From positions 186,001-250,000 of the forward strand of contig NZ_JAPJDO010000002.1 in NCBI RefSeq assembly GCF_026242045.1: a stretch of DNA of 64,000 nt, written 5' to 3'. The notes beneath the pieces are model-generated. The model saw nothing but the letters and a program-made list of their open reading frames with translations. It did not search any database and was not told the DNA's origin. Of the stretch, positions 51,473 to 61,673 are shown one piece after another (positions within the stretch are counted from its first letter, which is position 1; the number at the start of each line of letters is the position of its first letter). This stretch comes from Mycobacterium pinniadriaticum (GTDB lineage: Bacteria > Actinomycetota > Actinomycetes > Mycobacteriales > Mycobacteriaceae). Made by a program: the position numbers and the translations under genes.

Positions 51473-52272
51473 GTTCCCGGTCCGCAGCCGTTCGTCCGCG
51501 GGCCGGATTGACGCGGCCCGGCGTCGTCGGAGCGACGGTTGCGGGTGTGCGAATGCGTTTGGGGGCGCCGGCGCGGCGTGGTGCGCGGCAGTGGGGGCAG
51601 CGCGGCGACGCCGTCGGACTGCAGCAGCTGAATCAGTTCCCAGGCGATTTCGGCCAGCCGGCGCTCGTCGGCGTAGGCCAGCCGTTTGGGCAGCTCCCCG
51701 ACGGGCACCCAGGCGACTTCGGTGACCTCCAGGTCTTCGTCGCTGAGTTCACCGCCGGAGAACTGCATGAGGTAGTGGTGCACGGTCTTGTGCACCCGGC
51801 GCCCTTCGGTGACGAACCAGTAGTCGATGCTGCCGAGCGCGGCCAGGACCTGACCGCGGATGCCGGTCTCCTCGGCGACCTCGCGGATGGCGGTCTCCTC
51901 CGCGGTCTCACCCTGTTCGATATGCCCCTTGGGTAGCGACCACAGCATCCGCCCGCGCCGATCGACCCGGCCGATCAATGCGGCCACCTGAGCTTCCGGT
52001 GGGCCGTCGATGCCGTCGATGACCAGTCCGCCAGCCGATGTCTCGTGAACGGTCCGCAGCCGGCCCGGCGCGCGGCGCGGTGTGCGTGGCCGACTGGGTT
52101 TGCCCGGTCGGGGCTGGCCGTTGCCGCCGTTGGTGACCGGGGATCCGGCCGTCGCGTCGGTGTTCTGGCTGGCTGGGGTATCCGCGGAGGTGGGGTTTGC
52201 CGGACCGGCCGCGCGACGGCCGCGGCGCCGTCCGCGGCGCCGTCGTGGTTTGGCCTGTTCGCCGTCCGACAC
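51469..52272 (-). CDS. Nudix hydrolase (MutT4-like)
   Basis: 267 residues from GTG 52272. Nudix box [20 protein letters not shown] matches the G(5x)E(7x)REUxEE(x)xGU pattern. The N-terminal 85 residues are extremely basic ([11 protein letters not shown]) and the C-terminus is Pro/Arg-rich. Homologue of Rv3908. Substrate is not readable. The longer open frame to 52494 crosses the CCA-adding enzyme start and is not used. Confidence 0.9.
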   Translation of the reverse strand: MSDGEQAKPRRRRGRRRGRRAAGPANPTSADTPASQNTDATAGSPVTNGGNGQPRPGKPSRPRTPRRAPGRLRTVHETSAGGLVIDGIDGPPEAQVAALIGRVDRRGRMLWSLPKGHIEQGETAEETAIREVAEETGIRGQVLAALGSIDYWFVTEGRRVHKTVHHYLMQFSGGELSDEDLEVTEVAWVPVGELPKRLAYADERRLAEIAWELIQLLQSDGVAALPPLPRTTPRRRPQTHSHTRNRRSDDAGPRQSGPRTNGCGPGT

Positions 52273-52438
52273 CCAAGCGATAGTAGCTGGCACGGGATGG
52301 CGTCCCGTCCGCACTCGCCGGTAGCGGCCGCCTCGCAGCCATATCGTTGTACTGCCCGGTCTCGGATCGGGTTGCCTGCCGTGCTCCTCCTCAGGCGGCA
52401 GTCCCGCCCGCATCGTCGAACGGCTAGGCTCACGCGAC

Positions 52439-53938
52439 GTGTCGGAAGCCTCCCAGGACGTCGAGCTGCTCGCCCGGGCCCTCGTCGCGCTCAACCAACA
52501 GGGTGGCCTGCTGCGCGAAATCGGCGGCTTGTTCGCCGCGGCGGGCCACGAGCTCTACCTGGTCGGCGGCAGTGTGCGCGATGCCGTCCTGGGCCGGCTG
52601 ACCGCGGACCTCGATTTCACCACGGATGCCCGGCCCGACACCGTCCAGCGCCTCGTCCGTCCGTGGGCGGACGCGTTGTGGGACACCGGCATCGACTTCG
52701 GCACGGTCGGCGCCGGCAAGGACGGCCACCGGTTGGAGATCACCACCTTCCGGGCCGACAGCTACGACAAGGTGTCGCGCAACCCGCAGGTCCGCTACGG
52801 AGACCGGCTCGAAGACGATCTGGTGCGCCGCGACTTCACCGTCAACGCGATGGCGGTGCGCATCACCGCCGACGGTCCCGGCGACTTCATTGACCCGCTC
52901 GGCGGCCTGACCGCGTTGCGGCAGCGGATCCTCGACACCCCGTCGGCACCCGAGGTGTCGTTCGGCGACGACCCGCTGCGGATGTTGCGGGCGGCGCGCT
53001 TCGTTTCCCAGCTGCAGTTCGACGTTACCGAGCGGGTGCGGCGCGCGATCGTGGAGATGGCACCGCAACTGGGCCGGATCACCGTCGAGCGGGTGGCCGT
53101 CGAGCTGGACAAGATGCTGCTCGGCACCGATCCCGTCGCCGGTATCGACCTGATGGTCCAGACGGGCATGGGCGAGGTGGTGCTGCCCGAGATCGGCGGC
53201 ATGCAGATGGCCATCGATGAACACCATCAGCACAAGGACGTCTACCAGCATTCGCTGACGGTGCTGCGACAAGCCATGGCTTTGGAGGACCCGGGTCCCG
53301 GGGGGCAGGAACTTAGCGACTCGGGGGAGCGGGGAGGCCCCGACCTGGTGTTGCGGTGGGCGGCGCTGCTGCACGACATCGGCAAGCCGGCCACCCGCCG
53401 CCATGAGCCCGACGGCGGAGTGAGCTTTCATCACCACGAGGTGGTCGGCGCGAAGATGGTCCGCAAGCGGATGCGGGCACTGAAGTACTCCAAGCAGATG
53501 GTCGACGACGTCTCGCAGCTGGTATATCTGCACCTGCGCTTCCACGGATACGGCGACGGCAAGTGGACCGATTCGGCGGTGCGGCGCTATGTCGCCGACG
53601 CCGGGCCGCTGCTGCCCAAGTTGCACAAGCTGGTTCGGGCCGACTGCACCACCCGCAACAAGCGGCGGGCTTCCCGGCTGCAGGCCAACTATGACCAACT
53701 CGAGAAGCGGATCGCGGAGCTGGCCGCCAAGGAGGACCTGGCGCGGGTGCGTCCCGATCTGGACGGCAACGAGATCATGCAGCTCCTCGGCATTCCGCCC
53801 GGCCCGCAGGTGGGGCAGGCCTGGAACTTCCTCAAGGAGCTACGCCTGGACCGCGGCCCGCTGTCCCACGACGAAGCGGTTACCGAGTTGCGGGCGTGGT
53901 GGAATGAACGGAACGCGAAGGGCGATCCCGGCGTCTGA
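52439..53938 (+). CDS. pcnA: CCA-adding enzyme (tRNA nucleotidyltransferase)
   Basis: 499 residues from GTG 52439. Nucleotidyltransferase core with [13 protein letters not shown] and the metal-binding DLDFTTDA, the [10 protein letters not shown] motif, and a C-terminal HD domain (LLHDIGKP ... [10 protein letters not shown]). Adds the 3' CCA to tRNAs, which matters here because neither tRNA gene in the window encodes CCA. Divergent from the Nudix gene as in other mycobacteria. Confidence 0.95.
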   Translation: MSEASQDVELLARALVALNQQGGLLREIGGLFAAAGHELYLVGGSVRDAVLGRLTADLDFTTDARPDTVQRLVRPWADALWDTGIDFGTVGAGKDGHRLEITTFRADSYDKVSRNPQVRYGDRLEDDLVRRDFTVNAMAVRITADGPGDFIDPLGGLTALRQRILDTPSAPEVSFGDDPLRMLRAARFVSQLQFDVTERVRRAIVEMAPQLGRITVERVAVELDKMLLGTDPVAGIDLMVQTGMGEVVLPEIGGMQMAIDEHHQHKDVYQHSLTVLRQAMALEDPGPGGQELSDSGERGGPDLVLRWAALLHDIGKPATRRHEPDGGVSFHHHEVVGAKMVRKRMRALKYSKQMVDDVSQLVYLHLRFHGYGDGKWTDSAVRRYVADAGPLLPKLHKLVRADCTTRNKRRASRLQANYDQLEKRIAELAAKEDLARVRPDLDGNEIMQLLGIPPGPQVGQAWNFLKELRLDRGPLSHDEAVTELRAWWNERNAKGDPGV

Positions 53939-53945
53939 TCCCGGT

Positions 53946-54461
53946 ATGGACTACTGCCTGGGATCCGGCGATGAAACGGCGGCGATGTTCAGCGGCCACC
54001 CCGGTATCGACGTCGACGGCGACGGTCAGCTGGACGGGGTGCGGTTGGACGTCGACGGTGACGGGATTTTCGACGACGCGCTCGCCGATTTCGACGGCGA
54101 CGGTCTGGCCGACCACGCGGCGCTCGACCTCGACGACGACGGCACCGCCGAGCATCTCTACACCGACGACGGATCCGGGACTTGGGCCTTGACGCCGGCG
54201 GGACCGGTTGCCCCGGCGCGTTGGTTCGGTCTCGACGGCGTAGAGCACACCGCGGACGGCGACGTCGACATCGACGGTGACGGGCGCGCAGACCGACTCC
54301 TCGATGTCGACCGCGACGGGTTGGCCGACCGCGCACTGCGGACCGGCGTCGACGGAGGTTTCGACACCGGCTACGTCGATACCGACGGGGACGGTCGCTG
54401 GGATCTGAAACTGATGGACGCCGATGGCGACGGCTCCGCCGACGACGCCCGCCCACTCTGA
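53946..54461 (+). CDS. Asp-rich DxDGDG repeat protein (Rv3906c-like)
   Basis: 171 residues from ATG 53946, seven bases after the CCA-adding enzyme stop. Nearly the whole protein consists of Asp-rich loops such as DVDGDGQLDG, DFDGDGLADH, DIDGDGRADR and DTDGDGRWDL, like thrombospondin type 3 or dockerin calcium-binding loops. No signal peptide is visible. Calcium binding is inferred from the motif; the biological role is unknown. Its last 91 bases overlap the end of the opposite GGDEF-EAL gene. Confidence 0.85.
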   Translation: MDYCLGSGDETAAMFSGHPGIDVDGDGQLDGVRLDVDGDGIFDDALADFDGDGLADHAALDLDDDGTAEHLYTDDGSGTWALTPAGPVAPARWFGLDGVEHTADGDVDIDGDGRADRLLDVDRDGLADRALRTGVDGGFDTGYVDTDGDGRWDLKLMDADGDGSADDARPL

Positions 54462-56839
54462 TCGCCGTCGGAGGACAGCGCGCAGACACCGCCCGATTCG
54501 AGCAGCTGGCGAGCGAGGTCCCACAGCACCGGCTGGTGGTAGAGGAAACCCTGACCGATGCGCGCCCCGAGGTCCAGCAGGGTGTCGCGTTCGGCGACGG
54601 TTTCGATGCCCTCCACGACCAGGTCCAGGTCCAGCGCGCTGGCCAGTGACACCACCGACTGCACCACCCCGCGTTGTTTGGCGTCGCCCTCGTCGAGCGC
54701 CGCGGCGAACGAGCGGTCGAGTTTGATCTGGTCGACCGGCAGGGTGCTTAGCTGCGTCAATGACGAGTAGCCGGTTCCGAAGTCGTCGAGGGAGACGCTG
54801 ACTCCGGCCTCGCGCAGCCGGGCGAGGGTGGGATGGGCTACCCGCAGGTCGACCAGGGCGTGTTCGGTGAGCTCGATGATCAGCGACTCGGGCGGTAAAC
54901 CGGCGGTGTCGAGAAAGCGCAGTACCTCCTCGGCGAATCCGGGCTCGCGGACCTGGCGGGGTGACACGTTGACCGACATCGTCAGGTCGAGCGCCAGGCC
55001 ATCGGCTCGCCAGCCCGCCAGCGTCTCGGTGGTCTCCCGCAGCACCCAGCGGCCGATTTCGACGATCATGCCGTTGTCCTCGGCGAGCGGGATGAATGCG
55101 CCGGGGTACAGCACCGGCAGTCCCGGCCGGTGCCACTGCAGCAGCACCTCGAAACCGGTGACGGTGCCGGTGTCGAGCATGACGATCGGTTGGGCACTCA
55201 GGCGCAGCTCCCGGCGTTCGACCGCGTGCCGCAATGCGGTGTCGAAATCGAGGCGCTGGGCGACCTCGGCCTCGAGAGACGAATCGAAGACGTTGATATG
55301 GCCGCCGCCGGTCAACTTAGCGCGGTACATGGCCACGTCGGCCTCACGCATCAGCTCGGCGCCGGACACCGTCGACTCGTCGGCGAAGGTGATCCCGATA
55401 CTCGCATCGACGAACGCCTCCTGGCCGTCGATCGTGTACGAGGCGCTGAGTGTGGTGCGGATCCGCTCCGCCAGCGCGATGGCCTGGGCGCGGTCGGGCA
55501 GTTCCGGGCACAGCACGACGAACTCGTCACCCCCGAGGCGGGCCACCGTATCGGATTCGCGAACCGTGCCCGACAGACGGCGCGCCGCCTCGATGAGTAG
55601 CTGGTCACCGCCGGCGTGACCGATGGAGTCGTTGACGATCTTGAAGCGGTCCAGGTCGCAGAACAGCAGTGCCAGCGGTGTGCCGCGCTCGCGGGCCATC
55701 AGCAGACTCTGCGATAGCCGGGCCAGCAGCAGGCCACGGTTGGCCAGCCCGGTGAGGGCGTCGTGGCTGGCCTGGTAGGACAACCGCCGCGCCGACGCAT
55801 CCCGTTCGAGCGCCAGTGTCACCAGGTCCCGGCACCGCACGAGCGCGGTGCGGGCCAGGTCGTCCAGGGCGTGCGGATCGCCGAGCACCTCGAGCGTTCC
55901 GGTGATGTCCGCGGTGTCGGTGACCGTGCCGGTCCAGGCCGGATCTGCCGACACGTCGGCGCCGGATGGATAGACGACCGACCGTGCACCCAACGCGATG
56001 CGGACTGCCGCCGCTCCGGTGACGTCGGCGGCCAGCTGTGCGATCTGGCGTAGGACCGACGGCACTGGGTCGGCGGTCGCGATCCGTTCCAGGACGCGTG
56101 CCTGACCGCGCTCCAGCGCCGAGACCCGGTCGAGGCGGACCTCTGTTTTGCGCAGCGCCTGCCGCTCGTCGTCTAATGCCGTTCGAGCGCTGCGGTATTG
56201 GCGTACCACATTGGCGGCGACCCACCACAGCAGTACGGCGCCGAGGACCAGGGCGGTGATCAGCATGCTGAGCTCGATCACCCGGTCCCGCATCAGATCT
56301 TCCTCGGTGCGCCGATTGACGCTTTGCGGACTGGTCGGACTGCTGACGGCCAGCGCGCGGGTCGCCTCCGAGAGGACGTCGGCTTTCGGCACGATGATGC
56401 GGGCCCACCGGTTGCGCTGATCAACGGCCAGCACCCCGGCCGGCGCCTCGGCCAACGCGCCGTCCAGTGCGGTCAGGGCCCGGCGGTATTCGGCGGTGGT
56501 GGCTTCGGCGGCGCTCACCTCGTTCGCGCCGATCACCCGCAGGCGCTGGGCCAGCAGGGCCCGCGCCAGCTGCACGTCACGGCGGGGCACGACACCCAGC
56601 AGGTACTGCTGGGTGTGGTCGACGTAGGTCAGCGAATCACGGACCGTGAAGAACGTGTTGGCGCTCACCGCCTCGTTGCGGGCGATGCGGTGGGCGTGTG
56701 CGCTCTGTTGCGCCGAGGACTGGACGCCCACCACGACCAGGGCGATGAGCAGCAGCACCAGGACACCGGCCACCAGCTGTTGACCACGGGTGAGCCGCAG
56801 CCGCGGGCCGGGCGGGGCCAGCCAGTGGTCGGTGATCAC
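54371..56839 (-). CDS. GGDEF-EAL cyclic-di-GMP enzyme with periplasmic sensor
   Basis: 822 residues from GTG 56839, whose GTGA overlaps the stop of the preceding lipoprotein gene. N-terminal membrane helix (about 20-42), extracytoplasmic sensor of about 150 residues, second membrane helix (about 196-220), a GAF-like segment, then a GGDEF domain with intact GGDEF (ARLGGDEFVVL) and an EAL domain with EVL in place of EAL (GFEVLLQWHRPG) and DDFGTGYSSL. Probably makes and may also degrade c-di-GMP. The last 30 residues lie in the overlap with the Asp-rich gene. Confidence 0.92.
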   Translation of the reverse strand: MITDHWLAPPGPRLRLTRGQQLVAGVLVLLLIALVVVGVQSSAQQSAHAHRIARNEAVSANTFFTVRDSLTYVDHTQQYLLGVVPRRDVQLARALLAQRLRVIGANEVSAAEATTAEYRRALTALDGALAEAPAGVLAVDQRNRWARIIVPKADVLSEATRALAVSSPTSPQSVNRRTEEDLMRDRVIELSMLITALVLGAVLLWWVAANVVRQYRSARTALDDERQALRKTEVRLDRVSALERGQARVLERIATADPVPSVLRQIAQLAADVTGAAAVRIALGARSVVYPSGADVSADPAWTGTVTDTADITGTLEVLGDPHALDDLARTALVRCRDLVTLALERDASARRLSYQASHDALTGLANRGLLLARLSQSLLMARERGTPLALLFCDLDRFKIVNDSIGHAGGDQLLIEAARRLSGTVRESDTVARLGGDEFVVLCPELPDRAQAIALAERIRTTLSASYTIDGQEAFVDASIGITFADESTVSGAELMREADVAMYRAKLTGGGHINVFDSSLEAEVAQRLDFDTALRHAVERRELRLSAQPIVMLDTGTVTGFEVLLQWHRPGLPVLYPGAFIPLAEDNGMIVEIGRWVLRETTETLAGWRADGLALDLTMSVNVSPRQVREPGFAEEVLRFLDTAGLPPESLIIELTEHALVDLRVAHPTLARLREAGVSVSLDDFGTGYSSLTQLSTLPVDQIKLDRSFAAALDEGDAKQRGVVQSVVSLASALDLDLVVEGIETVAERDTLLDLGARIGQGFLYHQPVLWDLARQLLESGGVCALSSDGDQSGRASSAEPSPSASISFRSQRPSPSVST

Positions 56840-57414
56840 GAGCCGGCGCCACCGGGGGAGGTGACGGTGATCGAGGCCAGGCTCCAGTTCCACGCGTCGA
56901 GCAGTGACGACAGCGGTGTTCCGTTCGGGAACACGATCCGGATCGGCCCGCCCTGGTCGTAGGGGATCGGCGCGCCGTTGCATTCGGTGGCGATCAGGGC
57001 CTGCGACTCGATCATCGGCTTGGCGGTGCTGACGTAGTGGTAGTCGTCGAGGCCGACGGTGTCGATGGTTGCGGTCTCGGCGATCCCGGCTTTTTGCAGC
57101 ACGGTGGCCAGCGGGACACCGCGGTAGGTTTCGCGCAACTTGACGAAGGGTTCGTCGATCGTGATGGTGGTGCTGCCCAGGGCGTTGAGCTGGTCCAGTG
57201 TCAGGGACAGGGGTGTACTGCCGCCGGTGAGCGTCAGGACGGGCTGCCCTGCGGCGGGGGGATCGATCGGGCCGATTCCGTACGGGTTGGACGTCGAGGC
57301 CGACGCCGCGGATGCCGGTGAGGCGTCATCGGATTGGGGTGTGGCCGTGCAACCCGCCGGGCCCAGCACACCCAGTGTCCCCGCTGCGACGGCGGCGAGG
57401 AAGCGGGTGCGCAT
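56836..57414 (-). CDS. Lipoprotein with molybdopterin-oxidoreductase (SUOX-like) fold
   Basis: 192 residues: signal peptide with lipobox LGPAGC (Cys about residue 22), a low-complexity linker, then a domain with TYRGVPLATVLQKAG, VGLDDYHYVSTAKPMIES and GGPIRIVFPNGTP, which is the pattern of the sulfite-oxidase-type molybdopterin-binding fold. The cofactor-binding Cys of catalytic members is not obvious, so it may be a ligand-sensing relative. It is coupled (GTGA) to the GGDEF-EAL gene, suggesting a periplasmic sensor and cyclase pair. Confidence 0.82.
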   Translation of the reverse strand: MRTRFLAAVAAGTLGVLGPAGCTATPQSDDASPASAASASTSNPYGIGPIDPPAAGQPVLTLTGGSTPLSLTLDQLNALGSTTITIDEPFVKLRETYRGVPLATVLQKAGIAETATIDTVGLDDYHYVSTAKPMIESQALIATECNGAPIPYDQGGPIRIVFPNGTPLSSLLDAWNWSLASITVTSPGGAGS

Positions 57415-57542
57415 GAACGGCGATGATACTGCTCAAGGCAACTATTTTCCCCGTTCGAGGAATGCGTTTGGCGCGCTCACCGGCCCGAATGATCAGCTTT
57501 TGGCGAAGTAGCTAGTAGACCGGTGCATCTGATTGCGGCGCG

Positions 57543-58316
57543 TCATCTGCCCTGACCGGGGGGACCGGCGAATGCCTGAGCGATATCGAGCCACCGCGCG
57601 GCGTCGGGGCCGTCGGCGACCACGTCGAGCTCGGCGCGCGGTCGGCGCTGGGTGACCAGGTAGCAGAAATCGACCGCGGATCCGGTCACCCGCTCGGCGG
57701 CATCGTCGGCCCCCCACGTCCACTGGCTGCCGTCGGGGGCGGTCAACTCGACGCGGAACGCCTCGGCGGGTGGAGTCAGACCATGCACGGCAAAAGCGAA
57801 GTCACGGGTCCGCACGCCCAGATGGGCGATCGACTTCAGCCGGGCCGACGGTGCGACCACGACGCCGAGCGCGTCGGCCACGTCGAGACCGTGCGCCCAG
57901 GTCTCCATCAACCGCGCGGTGGCCATCGACGCCGCACTCATCGGCGGCCCGAACCACGCCAGTTTTCGCCCCTCGGCAACGCCGCGCAGTGCGGTGTGCA
58001 GCTGCGTCCGAATCCGGCGCCATTGCGCCAGCAGGTCGGCGGGTGGCATGAGTGCCAATTCCTCGGCGGCCTTGTCGACGAAGCCCAGCGGGTCGGCCGC
58101 GGCCGCGGTCACCTGTTCGTCGAACGCCGGCTCGTCGGTGATGGACAGTAATGCGACCCGATCGGTCCATAACAGATGGGCGATCTGATGCGCGATGGTC
58201 CACCCGGGCGCCGGGGTGGGCTGGGCCCAGCCGGCCGGGTCCAGCGGTGCGACGAGTGCGTCCAGGGCGTCGCTTTCGTCACGCAGATCGTCGACGATCG
58301 GGTCCGCGGCAGTCAT
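57543..58316 (-). CDS. DinB/MDMPI-family metal-binding protein (TIGR03084-type)
   Basis: 257 residues. N-terminal four-helix bundle with [15 protein letters not shown] supplying metal-ligand histidines and [18 protein letters not shown] the third; this is the mycothiol-dependent maleylpyruvate isomerase-like N-terminal domain, followed by a beta domain. Homologue of Rv0036c. Substrate unknown. Confidence 0.87.
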   Translation of the reverse strand: MTAADPIVDDLRDESDALDALVAPLDPAGWAQPTPAPGWTIAHQIAHLLWTDRVALLSITDEPAFDEQVTAAAADPLGFVDKAAEELALMPPADLLAQWRRIRTQLHTALRGVAEGRKLAWFGPPMSAASMATARLMETWAHGLDVADALGVVVAPSARLKSIAHLGVRTRDFAFAVHGLTPPAEAFRVELTAPDGSQWTWGADDAAERVTGSAVDFCYLVTQRRPRAELDVVADGPDAARWLDIAQAFAGPPGQGR

Positions 58317-58358
58317 GACCCCAACCTAGCCCCCATCACCCCGCGCGCTTTCGTTCGC

Positions 58359-59645
58359 TCAGCGGCGGTTCACGCGCCGAGATCGCTGAAAAAACACGTG
58401 CAGCGCAAGACCGACCAGATAGATCGCCGAGCCCGCGAGCGCGAGCCCCGGTGCATGGCCGTCGGCGGGGAGCACCGCCGCGGCGAGGGTGGTCGCCAGG
58501 ATGAACGACACCCAGAACAGCGAGTCCTGAACGGCGAACACATGTCCGCGCAGCGCATCGTCGACATCGATCTGCATCGCGGTGTCAGCGCACAGCTTGA
58601 CCATCTGGCCGGCGAGCCCGAGGAGGAATCCGCACACGATCATCACCGCGAGCTGCAATGTGGCGCCGGCTAATTGGACTATCGCCGCGCACAACAAAGC
58701 CCCGTTGGCGGTCGCGTATCGGCCCCAGCCCTTGATCGCCAGCGGAGTGAGGACGTTGGCCAGAAACGAGCCGCTGCCGGTGGCGGCGACGAACACCACC
58801 GCGGTGCCCAGGCCGGCTACCGCCTGGGTGTCGCTGTGCCGCACGATCACCAGCACCAACAGGGTGTTGATGCCGAACACCATGCGGTGACTGGCCAAGC
58901 CGGACAACGTTCCCGCCACCGTCGGGGTCGCCAGCACGGTCCGGGCCCCATACAGCCAGCCGGTGGCCACCGCATACAACACCGACCCGTGCACCGCGCG
59001 CGCGGTGTCGTCGGGACCCAGCTGGTGGCGGGGGAAGCGCAGCGCCAGCACGAATGCGATGGCGACGGGGATCGCCACCAGCAGCATGACCGTGGCGGCG
59101 CCGGCGTCGCCGGAGCCGAAGAGCCAGCGGGGGAGCAGCATGAAGTTCGCGCCGAGGAAGGTGGCGGTCGCCCCGGTCGCGGTGGCGACGGAGTTCATGG
59201 TCACCACCTGCTCGCGCGGGACGACGTGGGGCAGCGCGGCCGATAGCCCCGACGTGACGAACCGGCTGAAGCCGTTGACGATCAGCGCGCCGCAGAGGAT
59301 CGCCAGGTCGCTGGCACCGACGGCGAGCAGCAGCGCGACCGCGACCACCAGCACCAGCCGCGCCAGGTTGGCCGCGACCAGGACGGCCCGGCGATCCCAG
59401 CGGTCCAGTAGCGCGCCCGCGAACGGGCCGACGAGCGAATACGGCAGGAACAGCACAGCGAACGCGCCGGCAACCGCCCACGGATCCGCGGCCCGCTCCG
59501 GGTTGAACAACAACCCGCCGGCGAGGCCGGCCTGGAACAGGCCATCACCGAATTGACTGGCCGTCCGCAGCTCCAGCAGCTGCCAGAACCCGGGCAAGCT
59601 GCGCACCGACCGCCATAGCGAACCGAGGGCGCGGCTGTCGACCAT
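58359..59645 (-). CDS. Major facilitator superfamily transporter
   Basis: 428 residues with about 12 hydrophobic segments and the MFS loop 2-3 motif [13 protein letters not shown]. Homologue of Rv0037c, a probable exporter; substrate unknown. It lies 42 bp downstream-facing from the DinB-like gene and divergent from yqgE. Confidence 0.88.
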   Translation of the reverse strand: MVDSRALGSLWRSVRSLPGFWQLLELRTASQFGDGLFQAGLAGGLLFNPERAADPWAVAGAFAVLFLPYSLVGPFAGALLDRWDRRAVLVAANLARLVLVVAVALLLAVGASDLAILCGALIVNGFSRFVTSGLSAALPHVVPREQVVTMNSVATATGATATFLGANFMLLPRWLFGSGDAGAATVMLLVAIPVAIAFVLALRFPRHQLGPDDTARAVHGSVLYAVATGWLYGARTVLATPTVAGTLSGLASHRMVFGINTLLVLVIVRHSDTQAVAGLGTAVVFVAATGSGSFLANVLTPLAIKGWGRYATANGALLCAAIVQLAGATLQLAVMIVCGFLLGLAGQMVKLCADTAMQIDVDDALRGHVFAVQDSLFWVSFILATTLAAAVLPADGHAPGLALAGSAIYLVGLALHVFFQRSRRVNRR

Positions 59646-59716
59646 CCGACCAACAGTACAAATATCGGCACGTGCCCGTTACCACAGCAACGGGTCCGTG
59701 ATGCCATGATGGTGGA

Positions 59717-60322
59717 GTGGCGCAGTCGGAAGATCCCGAAGACTTCGTCGCACCCGCGGCGAACCGGGTGCGGCCCGGCACGCTGCTGTTGGCCAACACC
59801 GATCTACTGGAGCCGACGTTCCGGCGCAGCGTGATCTACGTGGTCGAGCACAACGACGGCGGCACCCTCGGTGTGGTGCTCAACCGGCCCAGCGAGACCG
59901 CCGTGTACAACGTGCTGCCACAGTGGGCGAAACTGGCCACCAAGCCCAAGACGATGTTCATCGGCGGGCCCGTCAAACGCGACGCGGCGCTGTGCCTGGG
60001 CACGCTGCGGGTGGGAACCGACCCCCAGGGGATGCCCGGGCTGCGCCACGTCGCCGGCCGGATGGTGATGGTGGACCTGGACGCCGATCCCGATCTGATC
60101 GCCCCGGCCGTCGAGGGGGTGCGGATCTTCGCCGGCTACTCGGGCTGGACCATCGGTCAACTCGAGGGCGAGATCGAACGCGACGACTGGATCGTCTTGT
60201 CAGCGTTGCCTTCCGATGTGCTGGTCGAGCCGCGGGTGGATTTGTGGTCGCGGGTGTTGCGCCGACAGCCGCTGCCGCTGTCACTGCTGGCCACCCATCC
60301 GATCGACGTCAGCCGGAACTGA
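59717..60322 (+). CDS. yqgE: YqgE/AlgH family protein (UPF0301)
   Basis: 201 residues. RPGTLLLANTDLLEPTFRRS and the following VVEHNDGGTLGVVLNRPS are the family hallmarks. Homologue of Rv0038. Function unclear. Its last 14 bases overlap the end of the convergent symporter gene. Confidence 0.93.
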   Translation: MAQSEDPEDFVAPAANRVRPGTLLLANTDLLEPTFRRSVIYVVEHNDGGTLGVVLNRPSETAVYNVLPQWAKLATKPKTMFIGGPVKRDAALCLGTLRVGTDPQGMPGLRHVAGRMVMVDLDADPDLIAPAVEGVRIFAGYSGWTIGQLEGEIERDDWIVLSALPSDVLVEPRVDLWSRVLRRQPLPLSLLATHPIDVSRN

Positions 60323-61295
60323 CCTGCGGCGCGCTCCGGCTCAGCCGGCTGGCGATCATCGCGCAGACGAACAGCTGAATCTGATGAAACAACATCAGCG
60401 GCAACATGATCAGGCCCACCGTGGCTGGTGGGAACAGCACCAGCGCCATCGGTAGGCCGGACGCCAAACTCTTCTTCGAGCCGCAGAACAGCAGCACGAT
60501 CGCGTCGCCGCGGTCCAGTCGGGCAACTCGGCCGGTGATCCATGTCAGGCCCAACACGATCGCCAGCAGCACAGCGCTGACCAGCGCCACGGCGACCACC
60601 CGCCACGGCTGGACGCTGCTCCAGATGTGCTCGGTCATTCCCACCGAGAACGCGGCGTAGACGACCAGCAGGATCGAGCCCCGGTCGACGGCTCTGGTCA
60701 GCACGGGGTGGCGGGTCACCACCGGCTCCAGCCAGCGTCTCAACAGCTGACCGGCGACGAAGGGAGCCAGCAGTTGCAACACGATGTCTCCGATTGCCGA
60801 CCCGTCCACCCGCATGGTCCCGCCGATCGGCATGAGCACCAGCACCAGAAACGGTGTGAGGAACACACCGAGAATGTTCGACAGCGACGCGCTGACGATC
60901 GCCGCCGATACGTGCCCGTGGGCCATCGAGGTGAAGGCGATCGAGGACTGCACGGTCGAGGGCACCAGACACAGGAACAGCAGTCCGGTGTAGAGGTCTT
61001 CGGTCAGCACCGACGGGACGAGCACCCGCGCCGCCAATCCGAGCAGCGGGAACGCCACGAAGGTGGTGCCCAGCACGAGCAGGTGCAGCTTCCACTGCCG
61101 CATCCCATGCCAGGCCTGCTGCGGTGATAGCCGCGCGCCGTAGAGCAGGAACAGCAGGGCGATGACCACCTTGGTGACCACCGACAGGATGTCGGCCGCC
61201 GCGCCGCTGGCGGGCAGGAACGCGGCCAGCACGACGACCGAGATGAGCAGCAACAGGAACGTGTCGATGGGGAACCGGGACAGCGTGGCCCTCAT
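60309..61295 (-). CDS. Bile acid:sodium symporter family protein
   Basis: 328 residues from ATG 61295. About nine or ten hydrophobic segments; landmarks CLVPSTVQSSIAFTSMAHGH and FCGSKKSLASGLPMAL are the two crossed-helix motifs of the YocS/ASBT fold (SBF-like). Likely a secondary transporter for organic anions; substrate unknown. Not part of the M. tuberculosis gene order here, where yqgE is followed by Rv0039c. Confidence 0.88.
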   Translation of the reverse strand: MRATLSRFPIDTFLLLLISVVVLAAFLPASGAAADILSVVTKVVIALLFLLYGARLSPQQAWHGMRQWKLHLLVLGTTFVAFPLLGLAARVLVPSVLTEDLYTGLLFLCLVPSTVQSSIAFTSMAHGHVSAAIVSASLSNILGVFLTPFLVLVLMPIGGTMRVDGSAIGDIVLQLLAPFVAGQLLRRWLEPVVTRHPVLTRAVDRGSILLVVYAAFSVGMTEHIWSSVQPWRVVAVALVSAVLLAIVLGLTWITGRVARLDRGDAIVLLFCGSKKSLASGLPMALVLFPPATVGLIMLPLMLFHQIQLFVCAMIASRLSRSAPQVSSG

Positions 61296-61311
61296 CAGGT
61301 AGCCGCCAGGC

Positions 61312-61650
61312 TCACTTGCAGGACAGCGAGCAGCTGGCGCAGCTGCCCGCGCAGCTGGCCTCGGCCTCCCGGCGAGCGGCATAGCGGGCTCCCTGCCAGG
61401 AGCCGGCGGCCACGGTTGCGACCGCGCCGATCACGCAGACGATCAGCACCGTCAGTCCGGTGCTCGGCGGCGCCACGAGGGCGGCGGCGCCACCGGCGGC
61501 CAGCATGACGGCCGCGGCCAGTTGGGTCGGGGCGACCGCCCGCAGAACTTGTCCGGTGAGGTCAGCGGCCGAGGCCCGGGTCAACGTCCACACGCCCGAG
61601 CCACCGATCAGGACGGCCATGCCCAGGCACACCACGCCGACGACGAACAT
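61312..61650 (-). CDS. Membrane protein with Cys-rich tail (Rv0039c-like)
   Basis: 112 residues from ATG 61650: membrane segments at about 1-22, 39-60 and 65-85, then a short tail ending CAGSCASCSLSCK with four cysteines in 13 residues. The open frame upstream to 62022 belongs to the neighbour in another frame. The Cys cluster could bind metal or redox partners; nothing is known to me about this family. Confidence 0.78.
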   Translation of the reverse strand: MFVVGVVCLGMAVLIGGSGVWTLTRASAADLTGQVLRAVAPTQLAAAVMLAAGGAAALVAPPSTGLTVLIVCVIGAVATVAAGSWQGARYAARREAEASCAGSCASCSLSCK

Positions 61651-61673
61651 GGGGCAACAATACGAGCCCGGGC

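Noticed and set aside
53589-53945. Upstream extension of the Asp-rich repeat gene
   Set aside because: It reads through the CCA-adding enzyme in another frame; the repeats and normal composition begin after ATG 53946.
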